Shown here: piece by piece, positions 33,594 to 45,918 of the stretch
Layout: every line of letters starts with the position of its first letter
How positions within the stretch are numbered: position 1 is the stretch's first letter
NCBI RefSeq assembly: GCF_008831285.2
Contig: NC_045147.1
Location: 24,390,981 to 24,454,980 of the forward strand
Direction of reading: 5' to 3'
Source of the DNA: Nymphaea colorata
Taxonomy: Eukaryota; Streptophyta; Magnoliopsida; Nymphaeales; Nymphaeaceae
DNA length: 64,000 nucleotides
Notes under the pieces: generated by a model
Databases searched by the model: none
Told to the model about the DNA's origin: nothing
Seen by the model: the letters and a program-made list of their open reading frames with translations, nothing else
Program-made: the position numbers and the translations under genes

Positions 33594-35496
33594 CAGACGC
33601 CGGGGCGAGAGAGAGAGAGAGGTGAACCAGAGTAAGGGACTGCTAAGTAAGCTCAGAACAGGTTCCCGGTTATGCATTCACCTATTACTCCTCGTTCAAA
33701 TTAATAAATAAACAACTAAATAGTTGGGTCGTGAAATCACGAGGATGGCGCGAGGACGACACTTCAAAATTGGAGAAGGCCTTTACATTGCAGATGGCAA
33801 CGGCATTACAATTCTGAATCCGCGTATGGTGTGTCACAAACTATGTGAAGTGCAGGTCCTAAGCGGCTGCTTTATTCAAGGCCAAACTTTTGCAAGACTA
33901 AAAGTTCTGACCTGAAAAGCAGTCTTCTTATTGTTAATGTCAGCATCCAAGCATGTTGCGTATTGATCAATATGTATCTTTTCGTATTGAATTGCTTGTA
34001 TCGTGTTATTTTCTATTTTTAAAATTAAGAAATAATATAAATCATTAAGTTGATTTATATTAAAAATAAGAACATATAAACGCGTATGGGCAAAAGACTA
34101 ATACCGCACCGACAGAATTAAGAAGTAAAAACTAATATAGGTTGATGGGCACCGACAGAATTAAGAAGTAAAAACTAATATAGGCTCGTGTACAATTATT
34201 TTGTTGAACCTACAATTGAAAGTAGTTGTCAACTGCATGGGGATAGTCCTAGCTATGCAGTGTTCGTAATGCCACCAACTCCAAGATTGAGAGAATTTTT
34301 AGTTGATTTCTATAGAGTGGCCCTAACCAGTGGCACTGTCGACTTCACCTTGTTTGTTGTAGACTTTAACCTTGTTTGTTGAGCCAACCTCTGTACAAGA
34401 GGGGTGGAGCTGGGCCCATGAAAACCAGTATGATCATCCTAAGGTTCGTTCCTCCTCCTCGCATTTAGGAGGTACTTGGCTTCACCGTCTTTGGACCTGC
34501 AAACCGGAAGCCTAAGCTTGGAAAGGGGGAATAAAAGAGTTGAGATCTGATCAGCATAGTTGGTGTTGGTGTTTGGCAGGCAGAACTGGAGATGGCGTTC
34601 TTCTTCTTTCCCTTATAAATGGTGCAGAATTAGAATTAGAAGTAGGTGTTCCGATTGGTTGGTCGACTCAATCCACCACCACATCATGAGCTATGATTTC
34701 TTGCGCACCATAACCTGAGATGTCGGTCTTGGATTCAACAATACATACACCCTCTTTAATTTGTTCTACACCCAAGGATGAAGAAGACGCAGTTATGTGA
34801 GGCAAGAAAAGCTTTGACTGTCGAAAGAGCTGATATCATCAGAGGGATAAATGCTTAGTTCTGATAGAAAGAATTTAGTGTGAAATTATGATGATATTCC
34901 TCGGCCAAAGTGAACTGCATTTCTTATCTCAACCATCAGGCTGAAGAAGGAGTGGGGCTGCCTCCGACTTGGCAGATGCTGACCTTGTAGGAACCAAGCG
35001 GAGTCCATCCCCCATTTTTTTTTTTTCCTGCATGCACCGTCGGCTCCATAGGCAACTTTGAGGAATTAAGTTAATTTAGTGCAAGAAAAAGAAAAAAAAA
35101 AGAGAGGCCAGCATCTGCCAGGTTTGGGGCTGTGATTGGTTCTACGTCAAGTTAAAGGAAGTAATTACAACTTTAATTTTCGAAGCGTGGAACAAAAAAA
35201 GTAAAAGATTCGGGCAGTTTATATGGCAAATCAAAGCACACTTTTTATTATTAGTATTTCTTCCATTGATTTCCGTCTTTGTCTTTCATTCATATTAGAG
35301 AAACATAAGCATAGTGAGGTGAGGTCCACGCAAACTACAACTAAACCGACAGTAGGTGGACTCACAACAATCACAGAGACCATCGCTTTATTCGCTTACT
35401 ATACGACAAACAGATATAGGATGCATGCATTGCAACCAGCAGCGTCGTGGGGAGAGCGAACTAATTGCTAGGTAGAGGAGCACGTCGCCGATCGAT
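33594..35496. other. Intergenic, coiled-coil gene to PCC13-62 gene 2
   Basis: Contains the 5' flank of the coiled-coil gene, a 36-bp direct repeat (34106-34184), and AT-rich sequence. The frames at 33724-33915 and 35223-35471 have no domain. Nothing else is recognisable. Confidence 0.55.
34106..34184 (+). repeat. 36-bp direct repeat, period 43
   Basis: Two identical 36-bp copies starting GCACCGACAGAATTAAG (34106-34141 and 34149-34184), separated by 7 bp. Lack of divergence indicates a recent duplication. Confidence 0.92.
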
Positions 35497-36818
35497 CTAG
35501 TGGTGATGTAGATAGGATCGTGCTATCTCGCCGTTGCCACCTTTGGGTAAGAAGCCGCCGGGCACATGCTCATCGCCGGTGGAGTAGATGACCCTCAGGG
35601 TTTCGGCGGCGGTGCGCGCGTAGGAGAGCGAGTTCACGTCCGCGGAGAGGATATTGCCGCAAGTCTTGTTCTCCGAGCCAAGCTCGAGCGGGACGATCAG
35701 GCCCTCATCCTTGATGCCGCAACCGCCGAGGCAGTTCCTCAGGATGGAGATGTGATTCGTGAACTCCGCCACCGTGATGTTGTAGGGCTCGACCTTTTCC
35801 TCCTTCATTTGGTACAGCAGCCCTCGGTCTATGGCGTCCTGCCCCGCTTCCACGCCTAAGAGCCCGCTCACCAGCTGACCAATGTTTTCCAGCAAATATA
35901 AATGAGTTCAATTTATTTCTGTTTTCACAGAGAAGGAGAGATGATTTATGGTTGAAAGATCAAGAGCGAGAGCTATGCATGCATAGCCACTCCAAAGATC
36001 AAGCAACCGAATTATATGTAGATATATAAAGAGCCACATGTGTGTGTTCAAGTACCCAATAAATTTCTCTTATTTAGATATTGGTTGATGCCATTTTTTT
36101 ATATATATATATTGATATATCAAATGCCTCTCGGTGAGTGGCTGTCTTACCCGATGGGACCAGTAACCCAAGAGGTTGGGGTCGGTGCCCACGTAAGCGG
36201 TGAGTCCCATGTAAGGCAACCAGTAAGTGGCGATTAGGAAATTGACGGTGTTGGCGTAAGGATCAAATGGAGGGTTGAGTTCGCGCCCGAGTGCCACGTT
36301 CGTTATGTGCGCAAAATTCTTTACGCTCAGATCCATTAATGGCCGAGGGAACGGACCAACCGTCTCCGTAATCACCCTGAAATTGAAATCAAGAAGCAAC
36401 AGAAAAGGAACAACATTTAATTAAGCGTCTATATCTATCATGCGAATGCGATCAAAGGGGAAGGAGAGAGAGACCTAATGTGAGCTATCTCCTGATAGCA
36501 GAACTGTTCAATGATGTCCTCGACGAGAGGGTTGAGGTTGGCCTTCATGGCGCCGATGCTTGGGGGTCCCCCCATGACCAGTTCTGGTGCAAGCACGTCC
36601 AGCCCATGGCCCAAAGCACCATAGCAGAAGAAGGCTGCCTCGAGGTGCTCCAAGTTAAGAGCGAACTGAATCCTTGGCAGGTCGCTGGGGTACACCGGCA
36701 GCCTGTCTGCAGGTGGTGCAGGCATGCAAGTAGAGCTCGATACGTTTTGCAGGCCGGAGAGAGGCATGAGGAGAGCGGAAAGGATGGAGATCAGAAGGAA
36801 GAAGGACGGTACAGCCAT
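35497..36818 (-). CDS. Desiccation-related protein PCC13-62-like (gene 2)
   Basis: Three exons on the minus strand: 36818-36475, 36376-36151 and 35874-35497 (948 nt, 315 residues), GT..AG introns of 98 and 276 nt. The start is ATG 36818 (MAVPSFF); the GTG nine bases upstream is not used. A signal peptide covers about residues 1-23 (FFLLISILSALLMPLSG). The ferritin-like family blocks are NLEHLEAAFFCYGALG, ELVMGGPPSIGA, PPFDPYAN, LLGVEAGQDA, LGGCGIKDEGL and VPGGFLPKGGNG. Exons 2 and 3 have the same lengths (226, 378) and phases as gene 1 at 7735-9464, so the two arose by duplication, now in inverted orientation. The product is expected in the secretory pathway or apoplast; its biochemical function is unknown. 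Confidence 0.93.
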
Positions 36819-36880
36819 TTTCTTCACAAGGGCCGGGGGACGATGTCGATGAGTGCAGTCTTAAGCTGATGGCCGGGCCA

Positions 36881-36888
36881 TATTTATA
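36881..36888 (-). promoter_or_regulatory. TATA box of PCC13-62 gene 2
   Basis: TATAAATA on the minus strand, 63 bp upstream of the ATG at 36818, almost the same spacing as in gene 1. Confidence 0.65.
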
Positions 36889-37065
36889 GGAAGAGAACGC
36901 ACCATTCTCACCAATCCACCGACTAAATTATGCTTACGGGTGTAGGTGCAATGCCCTTACCCAGATTCAATGGAAAGTCGAGCCAAGAACTGCTCTTCCA
37001 ACATCAGCAATGGAATTGGAATTGAAATTGAAATTGAAAGAAAAAAAAAAAAAAAGGAAAGAAAC

Positions 37066-37087
37066 AGAGAGAGAGAGAGAGAGAGAG
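37066..37087. repeat. (GA)n microsatellite
   Basis: GA dinucleotides following a GAAATT hexamer run and an A tract. Confidence 0.9.
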
Positions 37088-38689
37088 GGACGTAGACTGT
37101 AGACAGCCTCCTGCTCAACTACCTCTACTACAGCCATACGTCATGTCATGCACGTTACAAGACGTGCAGACGGAGCTTGTCGCAGCAGCTCCTGTCCATG
37201 AACAGAGGAACCTTGCTTGTGAGGTAAGAAAGCTTCATCTGGGGTCCGCAGTTGTTGTCGAAGGCTAAATTACTTAAAGGATTTTGGCTTTTCTCGCTCC
37301 CCAAGGAAACCCCAAGTTTAGCAGGCCCTCCAAGAGGCAGACCTCAACTATTGGGAGGGACGGCTTTGAGAGAGAGAGAGAGGGAGAGAGCTTGAGGATA
37401 CATCTGAAGGAGAGAAGATTTGTGTAAAATGGAGGGGAAAATCACATATGCAATGTGTCTGCACCAAGTAAGTTTCTGGTAACGCAAAGGTAAAATCCAT
37501 TTTGGCTAGAAATCGGAGCGCTATAATTTTGTTTCTATATATATGCAGGCTTTGCCTTACAGCGACTGGTTAGGCATCTGTCTACGCTTGCCCGGAACCT
37601 AATGGCCATATGGGAAGAAGTTTGCGGGTAGATGGAAGAAGGGGGGGGGAGTAGTAGGTCGCATGGCAAATCGCATGGGTAGTTGGAATTGGCAAAGCGT
37701 GAGGCCTTCAGCATATTCTACTTTCGAATTGTTGCTCGGGCTTCGTAATTTACAAGATCGAAGCCTGTGGCATTAGCTTGGTTTAGCTATCCTTATGTCT
37801 TTTCCTTCTCTCCAGTCGTCAGCCTAGATAAATAGCTTAATTGCAGAATTATTCCCAGGGTCGTCTTGTGTTTTTTTGGCGTGGGGAGCAAATTTTTTTT
37901 TTTTTCACGGCAGGTTTATTGTAGCTTTCAAAACTCCTCTCACAACGGCCAAATTAAACTTTTTTTTTAAAAAAAAAATTCTTTTAAATGTCGGGGACCC
38001 TAAGGGACCCCACTGGCTCCACCTAGAAGAACCTAACCTGTAGGTAAGATACAGAATTACAAACCTTCATGAAACTGCCATTCGTGCCGTAAAAACTGGC
38101 CTTAAAAGTGCTTAGAAAAATGAGAGTGAATCAATTATTAAGCTTAAATGATGATTAGACTTGTAAATAAAAAGCTGCCTCATCCATGTCCTTGTATTCC
38201 CTTAGGATTAATTGTAACGCTCAGGCCTAAATGTTTTGCTTGCGTGCAATTTCTGGATACTTGATGCCTTGCGTTTCGCTATCTTCTTTTCGACTTAACC
38301 CTTTATTTCTAATGTTAGGTGACGCAGTACCCTTTTATTACGGTGGTTGACAAAGTACTGAAACGGAAATAGCCAACGCCGTTCAATGGCGCCGAAAAGG
38401 ACTAATTAGTTGAATACACACCATACAGGTGTCCTCTCTCTCAATGGCTCAACAAATGCATCAATTTCTTGCAATCGATCTTTGTTTAAAAACAAAGTCT
38501 GCTATTTTTATAAAAAAAAAAAAAAAAAAAACCCTCAAGGAACATAACATAGGACTGACTGGAGTGACCTTGGACTGACTACCCCGCATTTCCCATGACC
38601 CTTTGGGTTGGAGCATGTTATGATATACCCAGGCCCTGACATATTATCATTTATACCCAGACCCTAACAAAATCCTAAACTAAACTTTG

Positions 38690-38910
38690 AGGTTGTGTTT
38701 GATAACCTCAAATCTTACATCCGAGGCCGCATAAAAGTGTGTGTTTTAAGAGACCTGAAGATCTCAGTACTCAGTAGCATGAATTTTAAATATCTGTTAT
38801 TCGTTAAAAACCATAAATTTAACGTTGAATGAAGAAGAAGTCTGTCTGACCTTAAATCCATAGATCTCACATCACCACAAATCTCAAATCTACAATGAAA
38901 CAAACAGGTC
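38690..38910 (-). repeat. MITE-like repeat family A, copy 3 (inverted)
   Basis: Reverse-complement copy of the family. On the minus strand it runs from CTGTTTGTTTC through ATTTGTGGTGATGTGAGAT to CACACTTTTATGCGGCC, ending CAAACACAACC. The end retains the terminal word GGTTGTGTTTG on the + strand. Confidence 0.6.
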
Positions 38911-39706
38911 TTAAAAAAAGAGGCAGTCTCAACCCGACGTTTTTCTCAAAAAGACCTATCACAAAGCATTTGGTTCGGATCGTGACAGAAAAATATCTAG
39001 TGCCATGGGGCCATTATTTTGATATGCATTTTGGCTTGCACAGATGACGCATCCTGGTCAAAATTGGATATCAACCCGGATCTATGCATAATAGTCTCCA
39101 AAAATTCGGCAAAGCCTACGGAAGGCTTAAAGCTCAGCGCTTCCAAAGTAGGGCTTGACATTTAAGTTTCTGTTACATGACAGCCTGCCAAGCCTGTTCT
39201 GGCTTCAAAACTTGGTGTGAGCAGAGTCGAACAAGAAGACTCGATGGCCAAAGTCTCGACATTCAGGAACTAGCATCATTCCATGGTGGAGTATCTTCTT
39301 GCGGAAAACTTGCAAAATGAAAATTTTGTGATACCTTTTAACCTTTTCTTTTTTTGTTTTTTCTAGAGGACAAATCCCAGGAACACCATCGGAAGATACA
39401 GTTAAACAAGCATCCCTGAACACCCATCTGTTTCATTTTCCCTATATATAACATCACATACAAACTCTGAACCAGCCACAAACAACCGGAACCTAATTTG
39501 GGAACTTGCTTCCCACGTTTCTAAAGGTTGCTAGTTAACAGGGTAAATGCTTCTGCATTCGTATAAAAGAACATGCGTACCAATATGTTGCTAGGACTTT
39601 ATTTGGTAGGCCCAAAAACTTCCCGGACTTTGGTAGAATGCCATCTTCATCTCTGTTGAAGCATGGGAATAAGAATCTGCTTTGTAGTCTAAGCCCTCGG
39701 AGAATA

Positions 39707-42700
39707 CTAATTGGTACACTTGAAACCTTGACACACAGAAACCCACACTATGAGTACCAGAAGCAAGAGGATTCCCAAGATAACCAGCTTTATTTTCATG
39801 TTCTCGAACCACATTTTACGTCGAATTTGCACTCCTTGTTTCTGAAATCTTTGTGCCTGAAGTAGTTGTAAATGAGATACCAATCAGAAAATAAGGAAAG
39901 CAGCTAAAGAGTGATTCATCTAAATGAAAAAATGTGAAAAAGAATAACCTGTGACCGTAGATTTTCCGTCTTCTCAGATAGCACATCAAGCTTCTCTTGC
40001 CTGTCCATAACCTGAAATCGTTCTTAAAGTTACTGTCATTGAATATTTTCATTGTAGTATGAGAAACTATCGACAACCAAAAAAGCTTTCCATCATATGC
40101 AGAGACAATAAGCTTCAGTGTTCAAGATGTAGATAGGTTACATGACACATGTTGATTGAGAATATTCCAAAGTGCAAGTACATATAGCTCAAAAGTTTTT
40201 TTTTATCCATTCTGTATCTATATGTGAATAATTCGGATTAGATTTCAGAAAGTACGGTGCAATCTTTACCAAGCACTCACAGTCCACTCTACAGTCTCTA
40301 GAAGAGATTACTATAGCACCTGAATAAGCCCAAGATGAGTTATCCAAGGAATCAGAAAAGAAGCTGGAGCATTCACTGCATTGTGCAGCCAAACTGTTTT
40401 TAACATAACCTTCAAATTTGGAACCATTTGTACAAATACTTAAAGATTCTGTTCAGCTTAAAGTAACCACTTTTATTTTCAGGAGTACTTGGTATACAAG
40501 CCAATTATTTGAGTGGTTGAATTTAGAAGCTAATCCAGAAACAAGACTTTCTGAGACTTACCAGATAGAAGAGAATGTGCCGTTGACAGTTCAATAGATG
40601 GCACTTTTCTGAGAGATGTGGTTGCAGAAAAATGATTATGTGATATTGAATTAACATGACAAGAAATTCCATGATCTAAATGGTTCTCTTCTCTATGATT
40701 CTTTATTCTCTGTCAAAAGCAAAACTATTGTATTTATAAAAGGAAGACAAAACATGCACTTAGTGAAAAATGAAGACTATCTTTTTTTCTTTTTTTTATT
40801 ATAAAATAAATGAAGCTTATGGAGCAGTATATGCTAGGAGCTGGAACAAGACTACTCAGGAGAAAAATAATTAACCATCTAACATTGCAAATACGTGTAT
40901 ATTATATGCTATCTAACATCACAAAGCTGCAGCACTTTATTTGTGTACCTTCCACAATTGTGGAAGCCTGCTAGGAGAATTTCAGAATAGAGAAACTAAT
41001 CTCACTGAACTGTGCAAACACCAAAGAGTACCTTATCTATGTTCTCCATCATAATGTTTTTAACTTCAGATACTTGACCCTTAACTTTCACAAGTTTTGC
41101 AATCTCCTCAGCATGATCAATTACATACTGCATGTTCTCTTTCATTATTGGGCTGCCAACATAATGCAATATCTACGTTAGTCGCGGACAACATGAATGA
41201 AGAAACACCTCATTTGGGAACGTGAATTGGTTTATGAAAACCATACCCAAATTCTTTGTTTAGACTTTTTGCTATGGCGGTATCAGCTTTCCCACCTCCA
41301 TATCTCTTCTTAAACTCTGCCTTTATGCGCTCCAGAAAAGCTATGGACAATTGTTTTCCAGCAGATTCTTTTGCAACAACACAATATGCTGCAAAAATCA
41401 ATAATAAAACAAATTATTGCAGAATGTGAAGTTAGGTTGCTTTTATCTTTCATCTTCTGAATTGTATCAAGTCAATTCTGATTTGAGCAAAGAAACCAAA
41501 TTTGTTACTGTATCATGTCCACAACAGTTGATATTTCTGTAGCTGAGTTTCACAAATTTTCCTTATGAAAAATTGAAGCCATACTATTATTTATGGTTTA
41601 CTCCTACTTATTTGGTGTGAACGAAGCATGTGAATGTACAGAAAAAGAACCCAGGCTTATTAGAGGAACATTTAGGGGTCAACAAGAAAGGCAAATAATT
41701 TATCAGGTTCACAAGAAAAAGGGAACAAACCTACTCCACAGTCAACCTACTATAAGAGAGCTATGAACAAATACACTTACTGCAATTGATGAAGTCCATA
41801 AGTTCATGGAGAAAAGGGATAATTCAACTACAGGCTAATTCTGAACTTTAAAATATCAAATTACCCCACAAAGGGCACACCTAGTAAATTTGAAAGGTAA
41901 AACCCATGCCTATACGCTAATCCCAGATCCCAGTAGGTCTGAGCTCCTTCAACGTGGCCCGTCTGCACAATTTCAGCAACCTGACCATCACAACTTTTCA
42001 AACAACTCACCAGAACCAAGAATGTCATGCCCCATTGAACTTGACAAATGACATTTTATACTTGTTGAAGGCTCAGTGCTAAAATCATGATATAATGGAA
42101 ACGGTGCATTACCTAAAGATAGACAATCAGAGATAGAGGGGGCAAAATAACTTATTAATTTCTGAACACATTTACATGGCACGATGGTTTCCTCGGCTGA
42201 AGCCCCAAGTGCTTGGAGGCGATCAACATGCACACGTGACTGTTTCATGTCTAGCTAATCCACTTCTTTTACTTATCGGCTTAAATGCTGAAACATCCAC
42301 TTCACAAGAGCTAGAGAAAAACAACTACCTAGCCTACTCTGAAGGTTCAACTCATATCCAGCAGAGATCCTTCTGTAAATTTGTACCAATACGAACAGAA
42401 AAAGGTGGCCCTAATTATTTACAAATTACAAGATCAACTGGATGCATTTGGAGGAGATCATAGACAGGCACATGATTTTTGGTGCGAGGTGTGTCCCCCA
42501 AATAGATCTACAAACTCATTGGTAGGCCAAATTTTGACTTAACTGTAGTAGCCTAGCATGTACCAGGAACAGAACATGTCAGTTTACCAGTAAGATACAA
42601 ACAGACGTTATCAGTTCAGCAATATAAATATTTCAACATTTCAGGTAAACCTTGACAATCATTGTCCTTTAAACTGAAATACTTCATCCAGGAAGAAATG

Positions 42701-44479
42701 CTTATATTTTCTTGATTAAAATACTGAAATATTTAGTATTTTTCCATTTTCAGTTGAGGAAAAAAAATGAAAGCATTATTCAAAGCATCAAATGAAGTAG
42801 GGTGCAGTAACAGGGGACCGTGGCTTAATTCACGGAATACACCAGCCATACAATACAGAGAAATGCAAGTAGAAAAACCTCTAGCCACATGAGTAAAACT
42901 TTATTAGCAAATGTTACATGGTAGACATCTGAATATAGTCTGCCATGTCCCATGAAGAATAAAAGATCACGAATCCATGCCTACAGACTATAGAGCATTG
43001 CTTCCCCAAATGCAGAAGTTCGTCTGAACTGCAATGTCTGTTGATGTTTGAACTGTACATGAACCTCAAGCAGTTTGAAAAATGCATCGGTTCCTAATTG
43101 ACAATTCCTTGTAGGATCATAACAAGCTTAAACATGCTTAGTAAAATCACTCTGTTTCATATCTTGGCTTTATTTCTTTTGTTGTTGACTGACTACTTCT
43201 ATTGTACTGTTTGCATAGAATTCTTGTAATTCTATAGTCAATGCACAGGATTTGGTACATTTGGAAGTTCACCTGTATGCTACCATTGAACTATGCAGTA
43301 TGCTGACCTTGCCATGAATTTATACAAAGGAAGACGGCGGCCATTTCTGGAAGCTGATTAGATGCGGTGGAACATAGGACAGTAATAGTGCTTTCTTCCA
43401 CATTGTGGTAGAGGGAGACAAAACAAAAAGTCTGACGAAAAATATCCTAAACAAGCAACGTGCAGCCTCTACGTAGTTTGGCAATACAAAGAATTCCATT
43501 TCTTGCAACGTAGGCCTTCAAGAGGTTGCAATTACCGAGCACTTCCTCTGTTTTTACAAGTGTGAAAACAGATTTGAAGTTGGTGTAATTTAGAAGTCTT
43601 AGTTTCCTCGCGGAGAATGGTAGAAGTTTTATTAAAACTCAGGATCCTAATGTGAACGAAACCCCAGGCGGTCCATTACCGGGTTAAAAATATTGTCTTA
43701 CAAAACTCTATGGCACCTTGAATAAAAATGTTGGCTCAAAAGTTCTCGGTTCATAGACCTCACATCACACGCCTCTTAAACTAGAAACGTCCTTTTGGTA
43801 AGAAAATCAAAATAACCTGCGACATGTAATGGAGGAAAGAAGAAACGTAGAAAGATGTATCGACAATGCAATTTTACAAATTGGGCAGACAATTTTGCTG
43901 CAGTCGTTAACGGATCGACTCCTAATTTCTGAACTACGACTAACCACCAGAAGGTTTCCTAGTCATACTAAAGAACAGCATCTCAATGTCCACCAACCAA
44001 AAGAAACTAACACTCATTGTAGCTCCTGAACGAGGTCGCATAACCAGCATAAGTAGAAAGAATCGAAGCCTGAGTCGGCAAACCTACATTCTCACATAAT
44101 CCATCTGAACAAACAGAACAAATTACAAGCAAACACATTGGGAAAACCCATTTGAAGCCGGCAAACACCAAAAACGGAATCGACGATCAATCACATCTCG
44201 AAACCCCGCTTCAAGAGAATGGTCTCTAGGGAGAATGTCTACGGAAGAGAACAATGCCCACTAAAACAAAAGGAGTTGTCAGGAGTTACCGTAACCATCT
44301 TCGACGATGAAATTGAAGGTATGGTGATCACAGTTGAAAGTGAACTTGCTGTTGGAAGACGGGATCTTCTGCAGACACTGAGAGGCAATGGCAGGAAAGT
44401 TGCCGGTGAACTCCGTGTACTCAGCCAGAATCATCGTCCCTCTCGCCACAAAGCTGAAGATGAACGACTCCTGAACCAT
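39707..44479 (-). CDS. VAMP724: VAMP724-like longin R-SNARE
   Basis: Five exons on the minus strand: 44479-44290, 41388-41247, 41152-41032, 40011-39949, 39856-39707 (666 nt, 221 residues), all GT..AG. The start is ATG 44479 ([16 protein letters not shown]). Residues 1 to about 115 are the longin domain, with [20 protein letters not shown] and [20 protein letters not shown]. Residues about 130-185 are the R-SNARE helix; the zero-layer arginine is R155 in VMDRQEK, followed by [10 protein letters not shown]-terminal anchor follows ([19 protein letters not shown]), with a short lumenal tail GFKCTN. It lacks the acidic longin insertion of VAMP727, and the [13 protein letters not shown] and NCDHHTF wording fits the VAMP724 branch best. 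Role: v-SNARE for vesicle fusion at the plasma membrane or endosomes. Intron 1 is 2.9 kb and intron 3 about 1.0 kb; neither shows a nested gene. Confidence 0.93.
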
Positions 44480-45708
44480 CGTTTCCTCCCCACCACTCAC
44501 CTCCCCAAAGCCCACCAAGAATTGCTCAGTGAGAAGATTCAAGAGACTTAACAAGGAAATGAGAATGAAGGGGGCAGATCTCTTCCGATCACACACCAGC
44601 AACGTGAGACAGCAAGAAGGAGCTAAGAACGGCTAGTCAGCCAGTGTCATCAGGGATTCCTCTCTATTCCTCCCTTTCTTTCTTTCTCTCTCTCTGAGCG
44701 GCGCATTTCGGCTCCTATTTTATTCTTTCCAGATTCCGTCTCCCAGGTGTCATCAAGGTCGTCCGTATGAACGCGTGAAGGGTCATCATGACCGTTGCGA
44801 TGAAATCTTTTGTTACAATTTCGAGTGATCCAACGGTCAAGATGAGTCCGGCCAATTGTTTAGTGGGTGCAACGCCTATGATCAATTTTTTTCTGTTGCG
44901 GCTTTACGTGGATGTCAAGTATAGAGGCTACAGACTTGAGGACGCTGATGCGGATCACTGGGGTTTGGGCCACTTTTTCTCAATCGACAAGAAGATAGGT
45001 CCGAGGGAAAGAAGAGAAACTCAGTCGTGTCAACTCCCAACTTCGAGTGCTTGCTAATCAAGGAATTTGATTATCAATTTGATGGGTAATCATATGCTTT
45101 AGTTTTCCTTTTAATAAGATTTGCGCTTGAGTTGTTCTAGAATTTTTTTTTTAAGTAGGCCAAATCAAGGGTCTGTTTTTCTAAATAAAAGAGCAAAAAA
45201 AACAAAACAAAATTTTAAAGATAATGTGCAAAAAACTGAACCAAATATTGACGTCATGCCTTGCTGAGCAGGTATACTTGAAGCCTGGAGTTTAGCTTTT
45301 GGAGCTTACATTCTTTACCAAAACGTGAAGTCATGTAGACCAAAAAAACCAAAAGAACAAGACGGATATTTGGACTCATTTCTAGAAGCCACTAGCAATC
45401 TTTGTGGATTTGAGAGTTAAGACCCGATTGCTACAAGACAAGACTCCAACGTGGTTGCTTCATAGGCTTAGTGGTTGTTGTTGGAGTTTGTACTATCCAC
45501 ATGCATCCTGTATAGGTAGGTGGTGGTTTAGATAGGATACTTGTGGTGCTTGACCTAGAACTAAGACGATCTCTTTCAAAATATCTCTCCACACAACCTG
45601 TTTTGGTGGGATGTACATTCTTTTTAGGCACATTTGGACGAGCAGACGCTCATAACATCTAAATCTCTTTTTCTTTTTCTTTTTTTCCTCTTTTTTGTCA
45701 CACCCTAT

Positions 45709-45918
45709 GTTGTGTTTGTTTCTCCGTGGATACCAGATCTATAGTGATTTGAGATCCTAGAGATCGAACCCCTCCCCCCATTCCAATTTTAAATCTATAT
45801 ATTTTTTTAGTGTAGTATGGATTTCATATCTATATTATTGAGATCTTTAATTTGTTTGTTTAAATTGAAGATATGTCAAAACACGACCTTTTTCTGCAGC
45901 ATGGCATCTAACACAACC
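45709..45918 (+). repeat. MITE-like repeat family A, copy 4
   Basis: About 210 bp with matching terminal inverted repeats: starts GTTGTGTTTG, ends TAACACAACC. Inside are TTTGAGATC, AAACACGACC and CTGCAGC blocks found in the other copies. It is the best preserved end pair of the four. Confidence 0.65.

Larger units (their letters stand above)
36889..39706. other. Intergenic, PCC13-62 gene 2 promoter to VAMP 3' end
   Basis: Holds a (GAAATT)n run near 37010-37040, an A tract, (GA)n at 37066-37087, poly-A/T tracts near 37890-37980 and 38510-38532, and MITE family A copy 3. No coding potential recognised. Confidence 0.6.
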
